Source: Pseudomonas coleopterorum
Lineage (GTDB): Bacteria > Pseudomonadota > Gammaproteobacteria > Pseudomonadales > Pseudomonadaceae
DNA length: 64,000 nucleotides
Assembly: GCF_900105555.1 (NCBI RefSeq)
Contig: NZ_FNTZ01000001.1
Location: 248,001-312,000 of the forward strand
Direction: 5' to 3'
This document shows positions 9,142-17,062 of this stretch, in pieces (positions within the stretch are counted from its first letter, which is position 1; the number at the start of each line of letters is the position of its first letter). The translations under genes and the position numbers were made by a program. Under the pieces are notes generated by a model, which worked only from the letters and a program-made list of their open reading frames with translations, was not told the DNA's origin and searched no databases.

Positions 9142-9624
9142 ATGACCGATCAAGCGAACAATGGCGCTGCCGCCGAAAACGAACCGCAGTTCTCGCTGCA
9201 GCGCATCTACGTGCGTGACCTGTCGTTCGAAGCCCCGAAAAGCCCGGCGATCTTCCGCCAGCAGTGGGAACCCAGCGTTTCCCTGGACCTGAACACCCGC
9301 CAGAAAGGCCTGGAAGGCGACTTCCACGAGGTCGTGCTGACCCTGTCGGTCACGGTCAAGAATGGCGAAGAAGTGGCGTTCATCGCCGAAGTGCAACAGG
9401 CCGGTATCTTCCTGATCAAGGGTCTGGACGAAGGCTCGATGAGCCACACCCTAGGTGCTTTCTGCCCCAACATCCTGTTCCCGTATGCCCGCGAGACCCT
9501 GGACAGCCTTGTGACTCGCGGTTCGTTCCCGGCGCTGATGCTCGCTCCGGTGAACTTCGACATGCTCTACGCGCAGGAACTGCAACGCATGCAGGAATCG
9601 GGCGAAGCCCCTTCTGCCCAGTAA
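9142..9624 (+). CDS. secB: protein-export chaperone SecB
   Basis: A 160-residue cytoplasmic chaperone that keeps precursors unfolded and passes them to SecA. Diagnostic blocks: [19 protein letters not shown] near the N-terminus, [23 protein letters not shown] and [27 protein letters not shown] at 9142 follows an AAGGA about 8 bases upstream. An intrinsic terminator starts 21 bases after the stop, so this closes the rhodanese-grxC-secB transcription unit. Confidence 0.97.
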   Translation: MTDQANNGAAAENEPQFSLQRIYVRDLSFEAPKSPAIFRQQWEPSVSLDLNTRQKGLEGDFHEVVLTLSVTVKNGEEVAFIAEVQQAGIFLIKGLDEGSMSHTLGAFCPNILFPYARETLDSLVTRGSFPALMLAPVNFDMLYAQELQRMQESGEAPSAQ

Positions 9625-9644
9625 GCATGGCCGTGCTGTGAACG

Positions 9645-9671
9645 AAAAGCGCCTTCCGGGGCGCTTTTTTT
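9645..9671 (+). terminator. intrinsic terminator after secB
   Basis: Nine-base stem AAAAGCGCC / GGCGCTTTT with a TTCCGG loop, continuing into a run of T. It lies 21 bases after secB and, with the A-run on the left, may also act for the leftward trmL transcript. Confidence 0.85.
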
Positions 9672-9684
9672 GTGTGTGCGTGCT

Positions 9685-9718
9685 GCCTCTTTCGCGGGCC
9701 CTCTGCCCGCGAAGAGGC
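9685..9718. repeat. REP-like palindrome (GC-rich family B)
   Basis: Imperfect palindrome: the left arm begins GCCTCTT and the right arm ends AAGAGGC, around a CGCGGGC / GCCCGCG core. It is a solitary member of the family that forms arrays elsewhere in the window, placed between secB and trmL, which converge. Confidence 0.7.
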
Positions 9719-9727
9719 CCTCAAGCC

Positions 9728-10183
9728 CTACTCAAACCCCAGCTGTCGCCACGCCTCATACACCGCCACCGCCACGGTATTGGACAGATTCAAGCTGCGG
9801 CACCCCTCGCGCATCGGCAGGCGCAACTTGTGCTGGCTGTCCAGCGCGTCCAGCACCTCGGCCGGCAGCCCACGGCTTTCCGGACCGAACAGGAATGCAT
9901 CGCCCTTCTTAAAGCTGGCATCATGAAACGGTCGCGAACCCTTGGTGGTGAACGCGAACACCCGTGGCTGCCCCAGGCTTTCCAGGCAACTGGCCAGGTC
10001 GGCATGGCGCTGCAGCGTGGCATATTCGTGATAATCCAGGCCGGCCCGACGCAAGCGCTTGTCGTCCAGCTCGAAGCCGATCGGCTCTATCAGGTGCAAG
10101 GCACAACCGCTGTTGGCACACAGCCTGATAATGTTGCCCGTATTGGGTGGAATCTCTGGTTGAAAAAGGATCACGTGAAACAT
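9728..10183 (-). CDS. trmL: tRNA (cytidine(34)-2'-O)-methyltransferase TrmL
   Basis: A 151-residue SPOUT methyltransferase that methylates the wobble ribose of certain leucine tRNAs using S-adenosylmethionine. Family motifs: the N-terminal FHVILFQPEIPPNTGNIIRL, LHLIEPIGFELDDKRLRRAGLDY, FGPESRGLP and the C-terminal LPMREGCRSLNLSNTVAV that forms the knot. The ATG at 10183 gives the canonical MFHVILF start; longer readings add unrelated sequence. Its start codon overlaps the ATG of the next gene on the opposite strand. Confidence 0.96.
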   Translation of the reverse strand: MFHVILFQPEIPPNTGNIIRLCANSGCALHLIEPIGFELDDKRLRRAGLDYHEYATLQRHADLASCLESLGQPRVFAFTTKGSRPFHDASFKKGDAFLFGPESRGLPAEVLDALDSQHKLRLPMREGCRSLNLSNTVAVAVYEAWRQLGFE

Positions 10184-10622
10184 GCGCGGCACCGAACTGA
10201 AGGACGGGCAGCATTCTACTCCTGATCCGAGCGAGCGTTCGCAACTGTGGCCACGGGTCTTGGGCTCGCTGGCCCTGTTCGGCCTATTGATCGGCCTGAT
10301 GATCGGCCGCCTGACCAATCCCGAGCCTGCTCGTCTGGACAACATCGAAGTGCACCGCGACCAGTTGGTGCTGTGGTTCAACGACGAGCCGAAGGTGCAT
10401 GCCGAGGTGGTCGAAGGAACGGTGGCGATGCTGTTCGACGCCACGGGTGCGCCGGCCAGCGGGCGGTTGCTGGTGGACGGCAAGCCGGTGACCTGGCGCA
10501 TTCAGCGCAGTGAGGAGGGGTTGTTGTTGACCGCCGTGGCGGCGCGTCCCTTGCAGATGCAATGGCGCGCGGTGCAGGTCGATGGACGTTGGCAAACCAC
10601 CATCGAGCTGGGCGAGCAATAA
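10182..10622 (+). CDS. conserved hypothetical protein with one membrane helix
   Basis: 146 residues, not assigned to a named family. It has a hydrophilic N-terminus of about 25 residues, one membrane helix (about 26-44, VLGSLALFGLLIGLMIG) and a periplasmic domain of about 100 residues rich in strands (LDNIEVHRDQLVLWFND, LLVDGKPVTWRIQ, MQWRAVQVDGRWQTTIELGEQ). AAAAAGGA at 10163-10170 is a good ribosome-binding site for this ATG and lies inside trmL on the other strand. The position between trmL and ntrC is conserved in pseudomonads. Function unknown. Confidence 0.75.
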   Translation: MRGTELKDGQHSTPDPSERSQLWPRVLGSLALFGLLIGLMIGRLTNPEPARLDNIEVHRDQLVLWFNDEPKVHAEVVEGTVAMLFDATGAPASGRLLVDGKPVTWRIQRSEEGLLLTAVAARPLQMQWRAVQVDGRWQTTIELGEQ

Positions 10623-10835
10623 AAGAGGGGACTCCAGCCTGCCTGTACCGAAGCCCCCCAAGCGGGGATGAAATACCTGGCGCGGGGCCAGGTGTTTCGG
10701 TGTAAAGAAGGGGAGTCCCGGCCTGCCTGTACCAAGGTCCCCAAAACAGTTGTGCGGTATTCCAGCCTTGGCTGGAGTCGCGGTGTAAAGAGGGAATCCC
10801 CGGCCTGCCTGTACCAAGGTTCCCGAAACTGGGTA
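10622..10835. repeat. imperfect tandem repeat, period 82-83 bp, with changing inner hairpin
   Basis: Three units start with AAAG at 10622, 10704 and 10787. Each begins AAAGAGGGG-like, then has the shared block GCCTGCCTGTACC. Units 1 and 2 then carry a hairpin of different sequence (ACCTGGC/GCCAGGT in unit 1, TCCAGCC/GGCTGGA in unit 2) before CGGTGT closes the unit. The third unit is cut after about 45 bases. It begins at the stop codon of the preceding gene. Confidence 0.75.
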
Positions 10836-11075
10836 ATGATTAGTACATTGCAGCGCGCGTGCCAGTTTTGTTGCAGAAGCTTTCTGAGCACCCCAGAAAT
10901 TTTTATATGCTTTCTATCTGATTGAAATATAAGAAAAAATAATTTTTCTCGGATATCGGTCTTTTAGCTCATTGAAACGAACGAGGTTTTATCCGAACGG
11001 TCAGCGATGTTCAGCAGCGCATCGTGTGGGTGCACTGCACAAGGCCAATGCACAAAAGCGGAGAGTTTCTACAAG
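10836..11075. other. AT-rich intergenic stretch, no gene seen
   Basis: Between the 82-bp repeats and the REPIN. Bases 10890-10990 are strikingly AT-rich for this genome (runs such as AAATTTTTATATG and AAAAAATAATTTTT). No frame has a credible start, ribosome-binding site and coding bias. It could hold a promoter, a small RNA or an old insertion; nothing can be called from sequence alone. Confidence 0.5.
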
Positions 11076-11171
11076 CCCCTGTAGCAGCGGCGCGAGCCGC
11101 GTCGGCGGTATATGCGGTCTATCTGACCCACCGCGGTGAGGCCGGACGCGGCTTGCGCCGCTGCTACAGGG
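11076..11171. repeat. REPIN (family A: CTGTAGCAGCGGCGC palindrome pair)
   Basis: Two inverted copies, 11076-11103 and 11145-11171, of a REP whose core reads CTGTAGCAGCGGCGC followed by AGCCGCGTC (AA or GA at the joint). The copies face each other across 41 bases. It lies just after the ntrC stop. Such REP doublets are non-autonomous elements moved by RAYT transposases, none of which is in this window. Confidence 0.85.
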
Positions 11172-11202
11172 ATCGGGTATGCCCGTGGCGGTGTGCGCGA
11201 CG

Positions 11203-12639
11203 TCAGGCTTCCTCGACTTCGTCCTCGTCGGCGCCATCGACTTTCATGCCCAGCTCCTTGATCTTGCGGGTCAGGGTGTTGCGTCCCCAACCCAGGAGCA
11301 CGGCGGCGTCGCGACGGCGTCCGGCGGTGTGCTTCAGGGCCGTCTCGATCATGATCCGCTCGAAACTGGGCACGGCGCTGTCGAGCAGGCTCGACTGGCC
11401 GCGTGCCAGGGCCTGGTCGGCCCACTGTCGCAGCGCCTGCTCCCAGTTGGTTACCGGTGCTGCGTCCTGCGGCAGGCTCAGCAGTTCGGGCGGCAGATCG
11501 CTGGTGTGCACTTCCCGGCCCGATGCCATCACGGTGATCCAGCGGCAGGTGTTCTCCAACTGACGCACGTTGCCAGGCCATGGCAGGTTCTTCAGGTATT
11601 CCTCGGTTTCGCTCTTGAGCAGCTTGGGCTCGACCGCCAGTTCCTGGGCGGCACGGCTGAGGAAATGGCGGGCCAGGGTCGGGATGTCTTCGCGGCGGTC
11701 CGACAGGCGCGGGATGTGGATGCGGATCACGTTGAGGCGATGGAACAAGTCTTCGCGGAACTTGCCGGCGTGCACCAGGGTTTCCAGGTTCTGGTGGGTG
11801 GCGGCGATGATACGCACGTCGACCTTGACCGGAATGTGCCCGCCAACGCGATAGAACTCGCCATCGGCCAGCACGCGCAGCAGGCGCGTCTGGGTATCGG
11901 CCGGCATGTCGCCGATTTCGTCGAGAAACAGCGTACCGCCGTCGGCCTGTTCGAAACGTCCACGGCGCAGGTTGGCTGCGCCGGTGAAGGCGCCCTTTTC
12001 ATGGCCGAACAGCTCCGACTCCATCAGGTCCTTGGGAATCGCCGCCATGTTCAGCGCGATAAAAGGCGAAGCGGCCCGTGGGCTGTGCCGGTGCAGGGCG
12101 TGGGCGACCAGTTCCTTGCCGGTGCCCGACTCGCCGTTGATCAGCACGGTGATGTTGGAGTGGCTGAGTCGGCCGATGGCGCGGAAGACTTCCTGCATGG
12201 CCGGCGCTTCACCGATGATCTCGGGCGTGCGGGTCAATGCCGGGACCTCGGTCAGGCCCTGCTGTTCCTGCGCGTGCTGGTTGGCGCGCTTGACCAGCGA
12301 GACCGCCTCGTCGACGTCGAACGGCTTGGGCAGGTACTCGAAAGCGCCGCCTTGGTAGGAGGCTACCGCGCTGTCCAGGTCCGAATGGGCTGTCATGATG
12401 ATCACCGGCAGGCGCGGATGCTGTTCCCGAATGCGCGCCAGCAGGTCCAGGCCACTGGCGCCGGGCATGCGGATGTCGGAGATGATCACGTCGGGCTGCT
12501 GGCGTGCCAGCCGGCTCATGACGCCATCGGCGCTGTCGAAGCTTTGGGTGGTCATGCCTTCTTGCTGCAGGGCCTTTTCCAGTACCCAGCGGATGGAACG
12601 GTCGTCATCGACGATCCAGACAGTTTCACTACGGCTCAT
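11203..12639 (-). CDS. ntrC: nitrogen regulation response regulator NtrC (sigma-54 activator)
   Basis: A 478-residue NtrC-family activator. The receiver domain has Asp55 in VIISDIRMPG; the AAA+ domain has Walker A GESGTGKE (169-176) and the sigma-54 contact loop GAFTGA (216-221); the C-terminus carries a Fis-type helix-turn-helix (RRRDAAVLLGWGRNTLTRKI). Phosphorylated by NtrB under nitrogen limitation, it activates glnA and other nitrogen genes. Its ATG overlaps the ntrB stop in ATGA, so the pair is translationally coupled. Likely targets upstream of glnA are visible at 16922-16968. Confidence 0.98.
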   Translation of the reverse strand: MSRSETVWIVDDDRSIRWVLEKALQQEGMTTQSFDSADGVMSRLARQQPDVIISDIRMPGASGLDLLARIREQHPRLPVIIMTAHSDLDSAVASYQGGAFEYLPKPFDVDEAVSLVKRANQHAQEQQGLTEVPALTRTPEIIGEAPAMQEVFRAIGRLSHSNITVLINGESGTGKELVAHALHRHSPRAASPFIALNMAAIPKDLMESELFGHEKGAFTGAANLRRGRFEQADGGTLFLDEIGDMPADTQTRLLRVLADGEFYRVGGHIPVKVDVRIIAATHQNLETLVHAGKFREDLFHRLNVIRIHIPRLSDRREDIPTLARHFLSRAAQELAVEPKLLKSETEEYLKNLPWPGNVRQLENTCRWITVMASGREVHTSDLPPELLSLPQDAAPVTNWEQALRQWADQALARGQSSLLDSAVPSFERIMIETALKHTAGRRRDAAVLLGWGRNTLTRKIKELGMKVDGADEDEVEEA

Positions 12640-13721
12640 GACGAAGCGGCTCCTTGTTCCAGCGGCAGGAAGATCGAAAAAGTGGTGTGGCCGGGGTGGC
12701 TTTCACATTCGATCAAGCCTTGGTGCTGACTGATGATGTTCTGGGTAATGGCCAGCCCCAGGCCGGTGCCGTCGGGACGACCACTGACCATGGGGTAGAA
12801 GATGGTTTCCTGCAGTTGGGCCGGAATGCCCGGACCGTTGTCGGTGATCTCGATCTTGCTCACCAGGCGGTGGCGCACATGGCCGATGGTGAACTGGCGC
12901 ATGGCGCGGGTGCGCAGGCTGATGCGGCCCAGGCGCAGCTCGTTCTGGCCGCTGATGGCCTGCATGGCGTTGCGCACGATGTTGAGCACCGCCTGGATCA
13001 TCTGTTCGCGGTCGATCAGGACATCGGGAATGCTAGGGTCGTAGTCGCGCACCAAGGTGATGCAGCCCTGGCTTTCGGCCTCGACCAGATTGGCCACCCG
13101 CTCCAGCACCTCGTGGATGTTGGTCATGGCCAGCGAGGGCAGCTTGTTCGAGCCAAGCATGCGGTCGACCAGGTTACGCAGGCGGTCGGCTTCCTCGATG
13201 ATGACGTTGGTGTAGTCCTTGAGACTTTCCTCGGGCAGCTCGCGGGCCAGCAGTTGGGCAGCACCGCGGATGCCGCCGAGTGGGTTCTTGATTTCGTGGG
13301 CCAGGCCGCGCACCAGCATCTTGGTGGTTTCCTGCTTGGACAGCTGAGCCTCTTCCTTGGTGATGCGCAACAGGCGATCGCGCGGGTGCACTTCGAGCAG
13401 TAGCCACGTTGCGCCGTTGCTGAGAATCGGCGTCACGGCATAGTCGACCGTCAGCGTCTGGCCAGCCAGCGCGGTCAGCATCGCTTCGCGCTTGGTGAAG
13501 GGATGCGCCTGCTCCACGGCTTGGCGCAGGGAATTCAAGGCTTCGGTCGATTCGGTGAACAGTTCGCTGATGAATTGACCATGGCTGCGCTGGCCACTGA
13601 TCGCCAGCAACATCTCGGCTGCGGGGTTCATGTACTCAAGGCGCAGGTCGGCATTGAGCAGAATGGTGGCAGTGGTGAGGTTGTCGAGTAACAGTCGGTG
13701 CAGAGCATCGCTGATGGTCAT
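12636..13721 (-). CDS. ntrB: nitrogen regulation histidine kinase NtrB
   Basis: A 361-residue soluble kinase/phosphatase for NtrC, controlled by PII protein. A PAS domain fills the first ~115 residues; the HisKA motif RGLAHEIKNPLGG gives the phospho-accepting His142; the HATPase has NIVRNAMQAI, ITDNGPGIP and DGTGLGLAITQN. The ATG at 13721 is preferred to upstream in-frame codons because it gives the usual short N-terminus before the PAS domain and has AGAGG upstream. It follows the DUF4124 pair on the same strand after a 270-base gap. Confidence 0.97.
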   Translation of the reverse strand: MTISDALHRLLLDNLTTATILLNADLRLEYMNPAAEMLLAISGQRSHGQFISELFTESTEALNSLRQAVEQAHPFTKREAMLTALAGQTLTVDYAVTPILSNGATWLLLEVHPRDRLLRITKEEAQLSKQETTKMLVRGLAHEIKNPLGGIRGAAQLLARELPEESLKDYTNVIIEEADRLRNLVDRMLGSNKLPSLAMTNIHEVLERVANLVEAESQGCITLVRDYDPSIPDVLIDREQMIQAVLNIVRNAMQAISGQNELRLGRISLRTRAMRQFTIGHVRHRLVSKIEITDNGPGIPAQLQETIFYPMVSGRPDGTGLGLAITQNIISQHQGLIECESHPGHTTFSIFLPLEQGAASS

Positions 13722-13991
13722 GGGGACAGGTGACCTCTTTTGGCACAGGGCGCCCGTGGCAATGCCCGGGTTCGCGCGCGAAACAAACTCGCTGGTGCAG
13801 GGAAAATGCAAGAACCAAACCAAGGCTCCGAAAAGAAGCGTCGATCGTACAAATGAGTGCTACAGGTGCTCAGCACCAGCGCGAAAACCCGCGGGGTGCA
13901 GCGAGATCGAACCAAAATGGCCCGTTCCGACATTCGGCAGCCGTGATAGTGCACCAATCAAGTGCGCCAGTGTTAGCCGCCGGGTCGCGGC

Positions 13992-14591
13992 TCAGTCGTC
14001 TTCGGGTTTGTCTTTGAGCGGGCATTCCGGACGTACGCCGTAATCGGCAGTCCGGCAAGGATGAACACGGCGCTTCTGGATCAGCGAGATGCGCTGCAGA
14101 TGAACCGGCTGGGCAGGTGTGCGCTCGATCACATGGTCCTCCTGATCGATGATCTCGGCAGCCAGGGTATGGGTGCCGCGGTCAACATTGCTCAGGGCGA
14201 ATACCGGGCTACGGCCCGGAGCCTGCGCGATTTCACCGTCCAGCAGCAGGCGGTAGCGATGGTTCGGCTGCAAGGCCGGCTCGCTGGTGAGGGTGACGAT
14301 CAGTGAACCGTCTTCCTCGCGCACGGCGGTGTCCGGCAGCGGGCCGAGGATGCGCAGCATCTGGTAGCGCATCACCGTCGATTTGCTCGGCACGACCACC
14401 TTGCCGGTGCGTGGCGGTGTGACGGTCGCCGGTGCGCTGGTGCCGGAGCGTGTCGGCATCGGCACGCGTTCGGCGCCTTTGCCGGGCTGGTCGGTGAACA
14501 CCCGGTTGCCGTTGGCGTCGACGTAGGTGTACACCGCAGCCTGTGCGGATGCAGCGATCAATATCAGCCAGAGCAGGGCAGGGTACCTCAC
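13992..14591 (-). CDS. DUF4124 domain-containing exported protein
   Basis: 199 residues beginning with a signal peptide (MRYPALLWLILIAASAQA) and the DUF4124 signature VYTYVDANGNRVFTDQPGKG. The middle is Pro/Thr-rich and the end carries an immunoglobulin-like segment (YRLLLDGEIAQAP, TLAAEIIDQEDHVIE) with two cysteines near the C-terminus. The start is a GTG overlapping the previous stop in GTGA. It is similar in plan to its upstream neighbour, so the two probably arose by duplication. Role unknown; periplasmic location is inferred. Confidence 0.8.
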   Translation of the reverse strand: MRYPALLWLILIAASAQAAVYTYVDANGNRVFTDQPGKGAERVPMPTRSGTSAPATVTPPRTGKVVVPSKSTVMRYQMLRILGPLPDTAVREEDGSLIVTLTSEPALQPNHRYRLLLDGEIAQAPGRSPVFALSNVDRGTHTLAAEIIDQEDHVIERTPAQPVHLQRISLIQKRRVHPCRTADYGVRPECPLKDKPEDD

Positions 14592-15103
14592 GGCAGGTGA
14601 ACCCGCTGCACCGTGAAGGTGACGGTGGCGCTTTCCTGGATGACCGCTTCCTGGCTGTCGACCACCTGCACCGCCAGGCTGTGTTCACCGCGATCGACGT
14701 TCACCAGTTGCAGGCGCGGCACGTTGGTCGGCTGACCATAGGGCTGGCCGTCGAGGACCAGGCGTAGCCGGTCTCCCGAGCGCAGGCGGGGCACGATCGC
14801 TACGCCGACATCGAAGGTACCGTTATTGGCGCGCAGGGCTTCGTCACTCGGCAGGCCGGTCAGTTCCAGCTGGCTGTACTGAGTCTGCGGCACCTGGACG
14901 GCCGTGCTGGGCAGGGTCACCGGCGCCGGCTTGCGCGGCGAGTCGACGCTGTTGAGCGGCGGCAGTTCGACCGTCTGGCTCGCGCGCCCCTCGGGAGGCT
15001 GGTTGCTGTAGGCGGTGTTGCCCTGGGCATCGGTGTACTTGTAGATCTGCGCGGCGGCAGGCAGCGAACACAGCAGTAAAAGCGAGGCTAGGGGTGAGCG
15101 CAT
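14588..15103 (-). CDS. DUF4124 domain-containing exported protein
   Basis: 171 residues from ATG 15103, with signal peptide (MRSPLASLLLLCSLPAAAQ) and the DUF4124 block IYKYTDAQGNTAYSNQPPEG. The C-terminal half resembles that of the downstream protein (LRLVLDGQPYGQPT, HSLAVQVVDSQEAVIQ). It lies between glnA and ntrBC on the same strand; the terminator at 15195-15218 separates it from glnA, so it probably has its own promoter. No function is known for the family. Confidence 0.8.
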   Translation of the reverse strand: MRSPLASLLLLCSLPAAAQIYKYTDAQGNTAYSNQPPEGRASQTVELPPLNSVDSPRKPAPVTLPSTAVQVPQTQYSQLELTGLPSDEALRANNGTFDVGVAIVPRLRSGDRLRLVLDGQPYGQPTNVPRLQLVNVDRGEHSLAVQVVDSQEAVIQESATVTFTVQRVHLP

Positions 15104-15194
15104 GGAAACTTCTCTGAGTGGCGCTTGCATGAAGGCCAGCATAGAGCAAATGGCAGGTCGGGTGCACCGAGGCTGTGGCGACCGCGCAACGAAA

Positions 15195-15218
15195 AAAGGC
15201 CACCCGAGGGTGGCCTTT
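15195..15218 (-). terminator. intrinsic terminator after glnA
   Basis: On the minus strand the stem AAAGGCCACCC / GGGTGGCCTTT is followed by a six-base T run (the A run at 15192-15197 on the plus strand). It lies 18 bases after the glnA stop. Confidence 0.88.
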
Positions 15219-15235
15219 CTGTCACATCACAGGGA

Positions 15236-16642
15236 TCAGACGCTGTAGTACAGGTCGTATTCCAGTGGGTGTACGAAGGTACGGACCTTGATTTCTTCTT
15301 CGCTCTTCAGAGCGATGAAGGCATCGATGAAGTCGTCGCTGAACACGCCGCCCTTGGTCAGGAACGCACGGCCCTTGTCCAGCTCTTCCAGGGCTTCCTT
15401 CAGGCTGCCGCAAACCTGCGGGATTTCCTTGGCCTCTTCAGGCGGCAGGTCGTACAGGTTCTTGTCGGCGGCATCGCCAGGGTGGATCTTGTTCTGGATG
15501 CCGTCCAGGCCAGCCATCAGCAGGGCCGCGAAGGCCAGGTACGGGTTGGCTGCCGGATCCGGGAAGCGGGCTTCGATACGACGGCCCTTAGGGCTGTTGA
15601 CGTAAGGAATGCGGATCGAAGCGGAACGGTTGCGAGCCGAGTAGGCCAGCATCACTGGTGCTTCGAAGCCTGGGACCAGACGCTTGTAGGAGTTGGTCGA
15701 CGGGTTGGTGAAGCCGTTCAGTGCCTTGCCGTGCTTGATGATGCCGCCGATGAAGTACAGGGCGGTATCGGACAGACCGGCATAGCCTTCGCCAGCGAAG
15801 GTGTTTTTGCCTTCCTTGGAGATCGACATGTGCACGTGCATACCCGAGCCGTTGTCACCGTACAGTGGCTTGGGCATGAAGGTAGCGGTGCGGCCGTAGG
15901 CGTCGGCAACGTTGTGCACGACATACTTCAGGGTCTGCACTTCATCGGCCTTGGCGACCAGGGTGTTGAACTTGACGCCGATTTCGTTCTGGCCGGCAGT
16001 CGCCACTTCGTGGTGGTGAACTTCGACGACCTGACCCATCTCTTCCAGTGCGTTGCACATGGCAGTACGGATTTCGTGGTCATGGTCGACCGGTGGCACT
16101 GGGAAGTAGCCGCCTTTCACGCCTGGACGGTGGCCCTTGTTGCCGCCGTCGACGTCCTGGTCGGTCATCCAGGAAGCCTGTTCCGAGAAGATCTTGAACA
16201 TGGAGCCGGAGATGTCCGACTTGAACTTCACTTCGTCGAAGATAAAGAACTCAGGCTCGGGACCGACGAACACGGTGTCACCGATACCGGTCGACTTCAG
16301 GTATTCCTCGGCACGGTGGGCAATGGCGCGCGGGTCGCGATCGTAGCCTTGCATGGTCGACGGTTCGATGATGTCGCAGACCAGAATCAGGGTCGGCTCT
16401 TCGGTGAACGGGTCGAGCACGGCGGTGCTGTCGTCGGGCAGCAGGATCATGTCGGAGGCTTCGATGCCTTTCCAGCCTTCGATGGAGGAGCCGTCGAACA
16501 TCTTGCCGACTTCGAAGAAGTCGTCGTCCAGTGCATCGCGCGCTGGCATGGTCACGTGCTGCTGCTTGCCTTTGGTATCAGTGAAGCGCAGATCAATCCA
16601 CTTGACGTCATGATCTTTGATGAGTTGAACCGACTTCGACAT
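15236..16642 (-). CDS. glnA: glutamine synthetase, type I
   Basis: A 468-residue enzyme making glutamine from glutamate, ammonia and ATP; dodecameric and cytoplasmic. Seen: [18 protein letters not shown], the [13 protein letters not shown] metal site, [12 protein letters not shown] and NRSASIRIP. The adenylylation tyrosine of GSI-beta enzymes is Tyr397 in NLYDLPPEE, so GlnE control is expected. ATG 16642 has a strong GGAGG 7 bases upstream; upstream in-frame codons are not used. A sigma-54 promoter and NtrC-like sites lie upstream, and a terminator follows. Confidence 0.98.
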   Translation of the reverse strand: MSKSVQLIKDHDVKWIDLRFTDTKGKQQHVTMPARDALDDDFFEVGKMFDGSSIEGWKGIEASDMILLPDDSTAVLDPFTEEPTLILVCDIIEPSTMQGYDRDPRAIAHRAEEYLKSTGIGDTVFVGPEPEFFIFDEVKFKSDISGSMFKIFSEQASWMTDQDVDGGNKGHRPGVKGGYFPVPPVDHDHEIRTAMCNALEEMGQVVEVHHHEVATAGQNEIGVKFNTLVAKADEVQTLKYVVHNVADAYGRTATFMPKPLYGDNGSGMHVHMSISKEGKNTFAGEGYAGLSDTALYFIGGIIKHGKALNGFTNPSTNSYKRLVPGFEAPVMLAYSARNRSASIRIPYVNSPKGRRIEARFPDPAANPYLAFAALLMAGLDGIQNKIHPGDAADKNLYDLPPEEAKEIPQVCGSLKEALEELDKGRAFLTKGGVFSDDFIDAFIALKSEEEIKVRTFVHPLEYDLYYSV

Positions 16643-16741
16643 GTTGTCCTCCGGGGTGGAATAGGGCCGATTATGGTGAGGGCCCCAAATATGAGTGATG
16701 CCGGGCCCGATAGTCGGCCAAGGCAACCTGCCTCACAAGGG

Positions 16742-16757
16742 AGCAATTTGCATGCCA
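16742..16757 (-). promoter_or_regulatory. sigma-54 promoter of glnA
   Basis: Minus-strand TGGCATGCAAATTGCT has GG and GC exactly 10 bases apart, matching the -24/-12 consensus (TGGCAY-N5-TTGCW). The expected transcription start is near 16731, about 90 bases upstream of the glnA ATG. Confidence 0.8.
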
Positions 16758-16812
16758 GTGCCCCGTGATGGGCGCAATGCCGCTGTGCCTGATCCCTATG
16801 TTCGAGCACATT

Positions 16813-16904
16813 CCCCTGTAGCAGCGGCGCAAGCCGCGTCATGCTTTGTTTAAGGCATCGATGTGTATAAAGGCGGGACGCGGCTTGCGCCGCTGCTACA
16901 GGGG
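16813..16904. repeat. REPIN (family A) inside the glnA-thiI regulatory region
   Basis: Inverted copies at 16813-16840 and 16877-16904 with the same core as the element at 11076 (CTGTAGCAGCGGCGC), separated by 36 bases. The doublet lies between the sigma-54 promoter and the NtrC-like sites of glnA. Confidence 0.88.
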
Positions 16905-16921
16905 GCGGTGGTGAATGTGGG

Positions 16922-16968
16922 TGCGCTGGTTTGGTGCGGGGTGTTTGTGAGCGGTCCAGAATGGTGCG
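16922..16968. promoter_or_regulatory. two NtrC-like enhancer sites for glnA
   Basis: Site 1, TGCGCTGGTTTGGTGCG at 16922-16938, fits the NtrC consensus TGCACY-N5-RGTGCA except for A-to-G changes in the outer half-sites. Site 2 at 16952-16968 has a good right half (ATGGTGCG) and a weak left half. Centres are 30 bp apart, about three helical turns, as in enterobacterial glnA enhancers. Confidence 0.6.
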
Positions 16969-17014
16969 TTCGGCCGTTCGTACGATAACTGGTCAAACCT
17001 TGAGCAATTTCCGC

Positions 17015-17020
17015 TATAAT
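17015..17020 (+). promoter_or_regulatory. candidate -10 element for thiI
   Basis: A perfect TATAAT lies 42 bases before the thiI ATG. The matching -35 is poor (GTCAAA about 17 bases upstream), so the promoter is only tentative. Confidence 0.4.
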
Positions 17021-17062
17021 CCGCGCCCCTCTTTTCAGGCTGGCATTTCGCGCGCTGTTTTC

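Noticed and set aside
10622-10835. Integron attC-like sites
   Set aside because: The units have inner hairpins, but the core GTTRRRY/RYYYAAC boxes are missing and there is no integrase or cassette gene.
11179-12729. A 516-codon plus-strand frame opposite ntrC
   Set aside because: It lies on the opposite strand of a canonical NtrC and has no recognisable domain.
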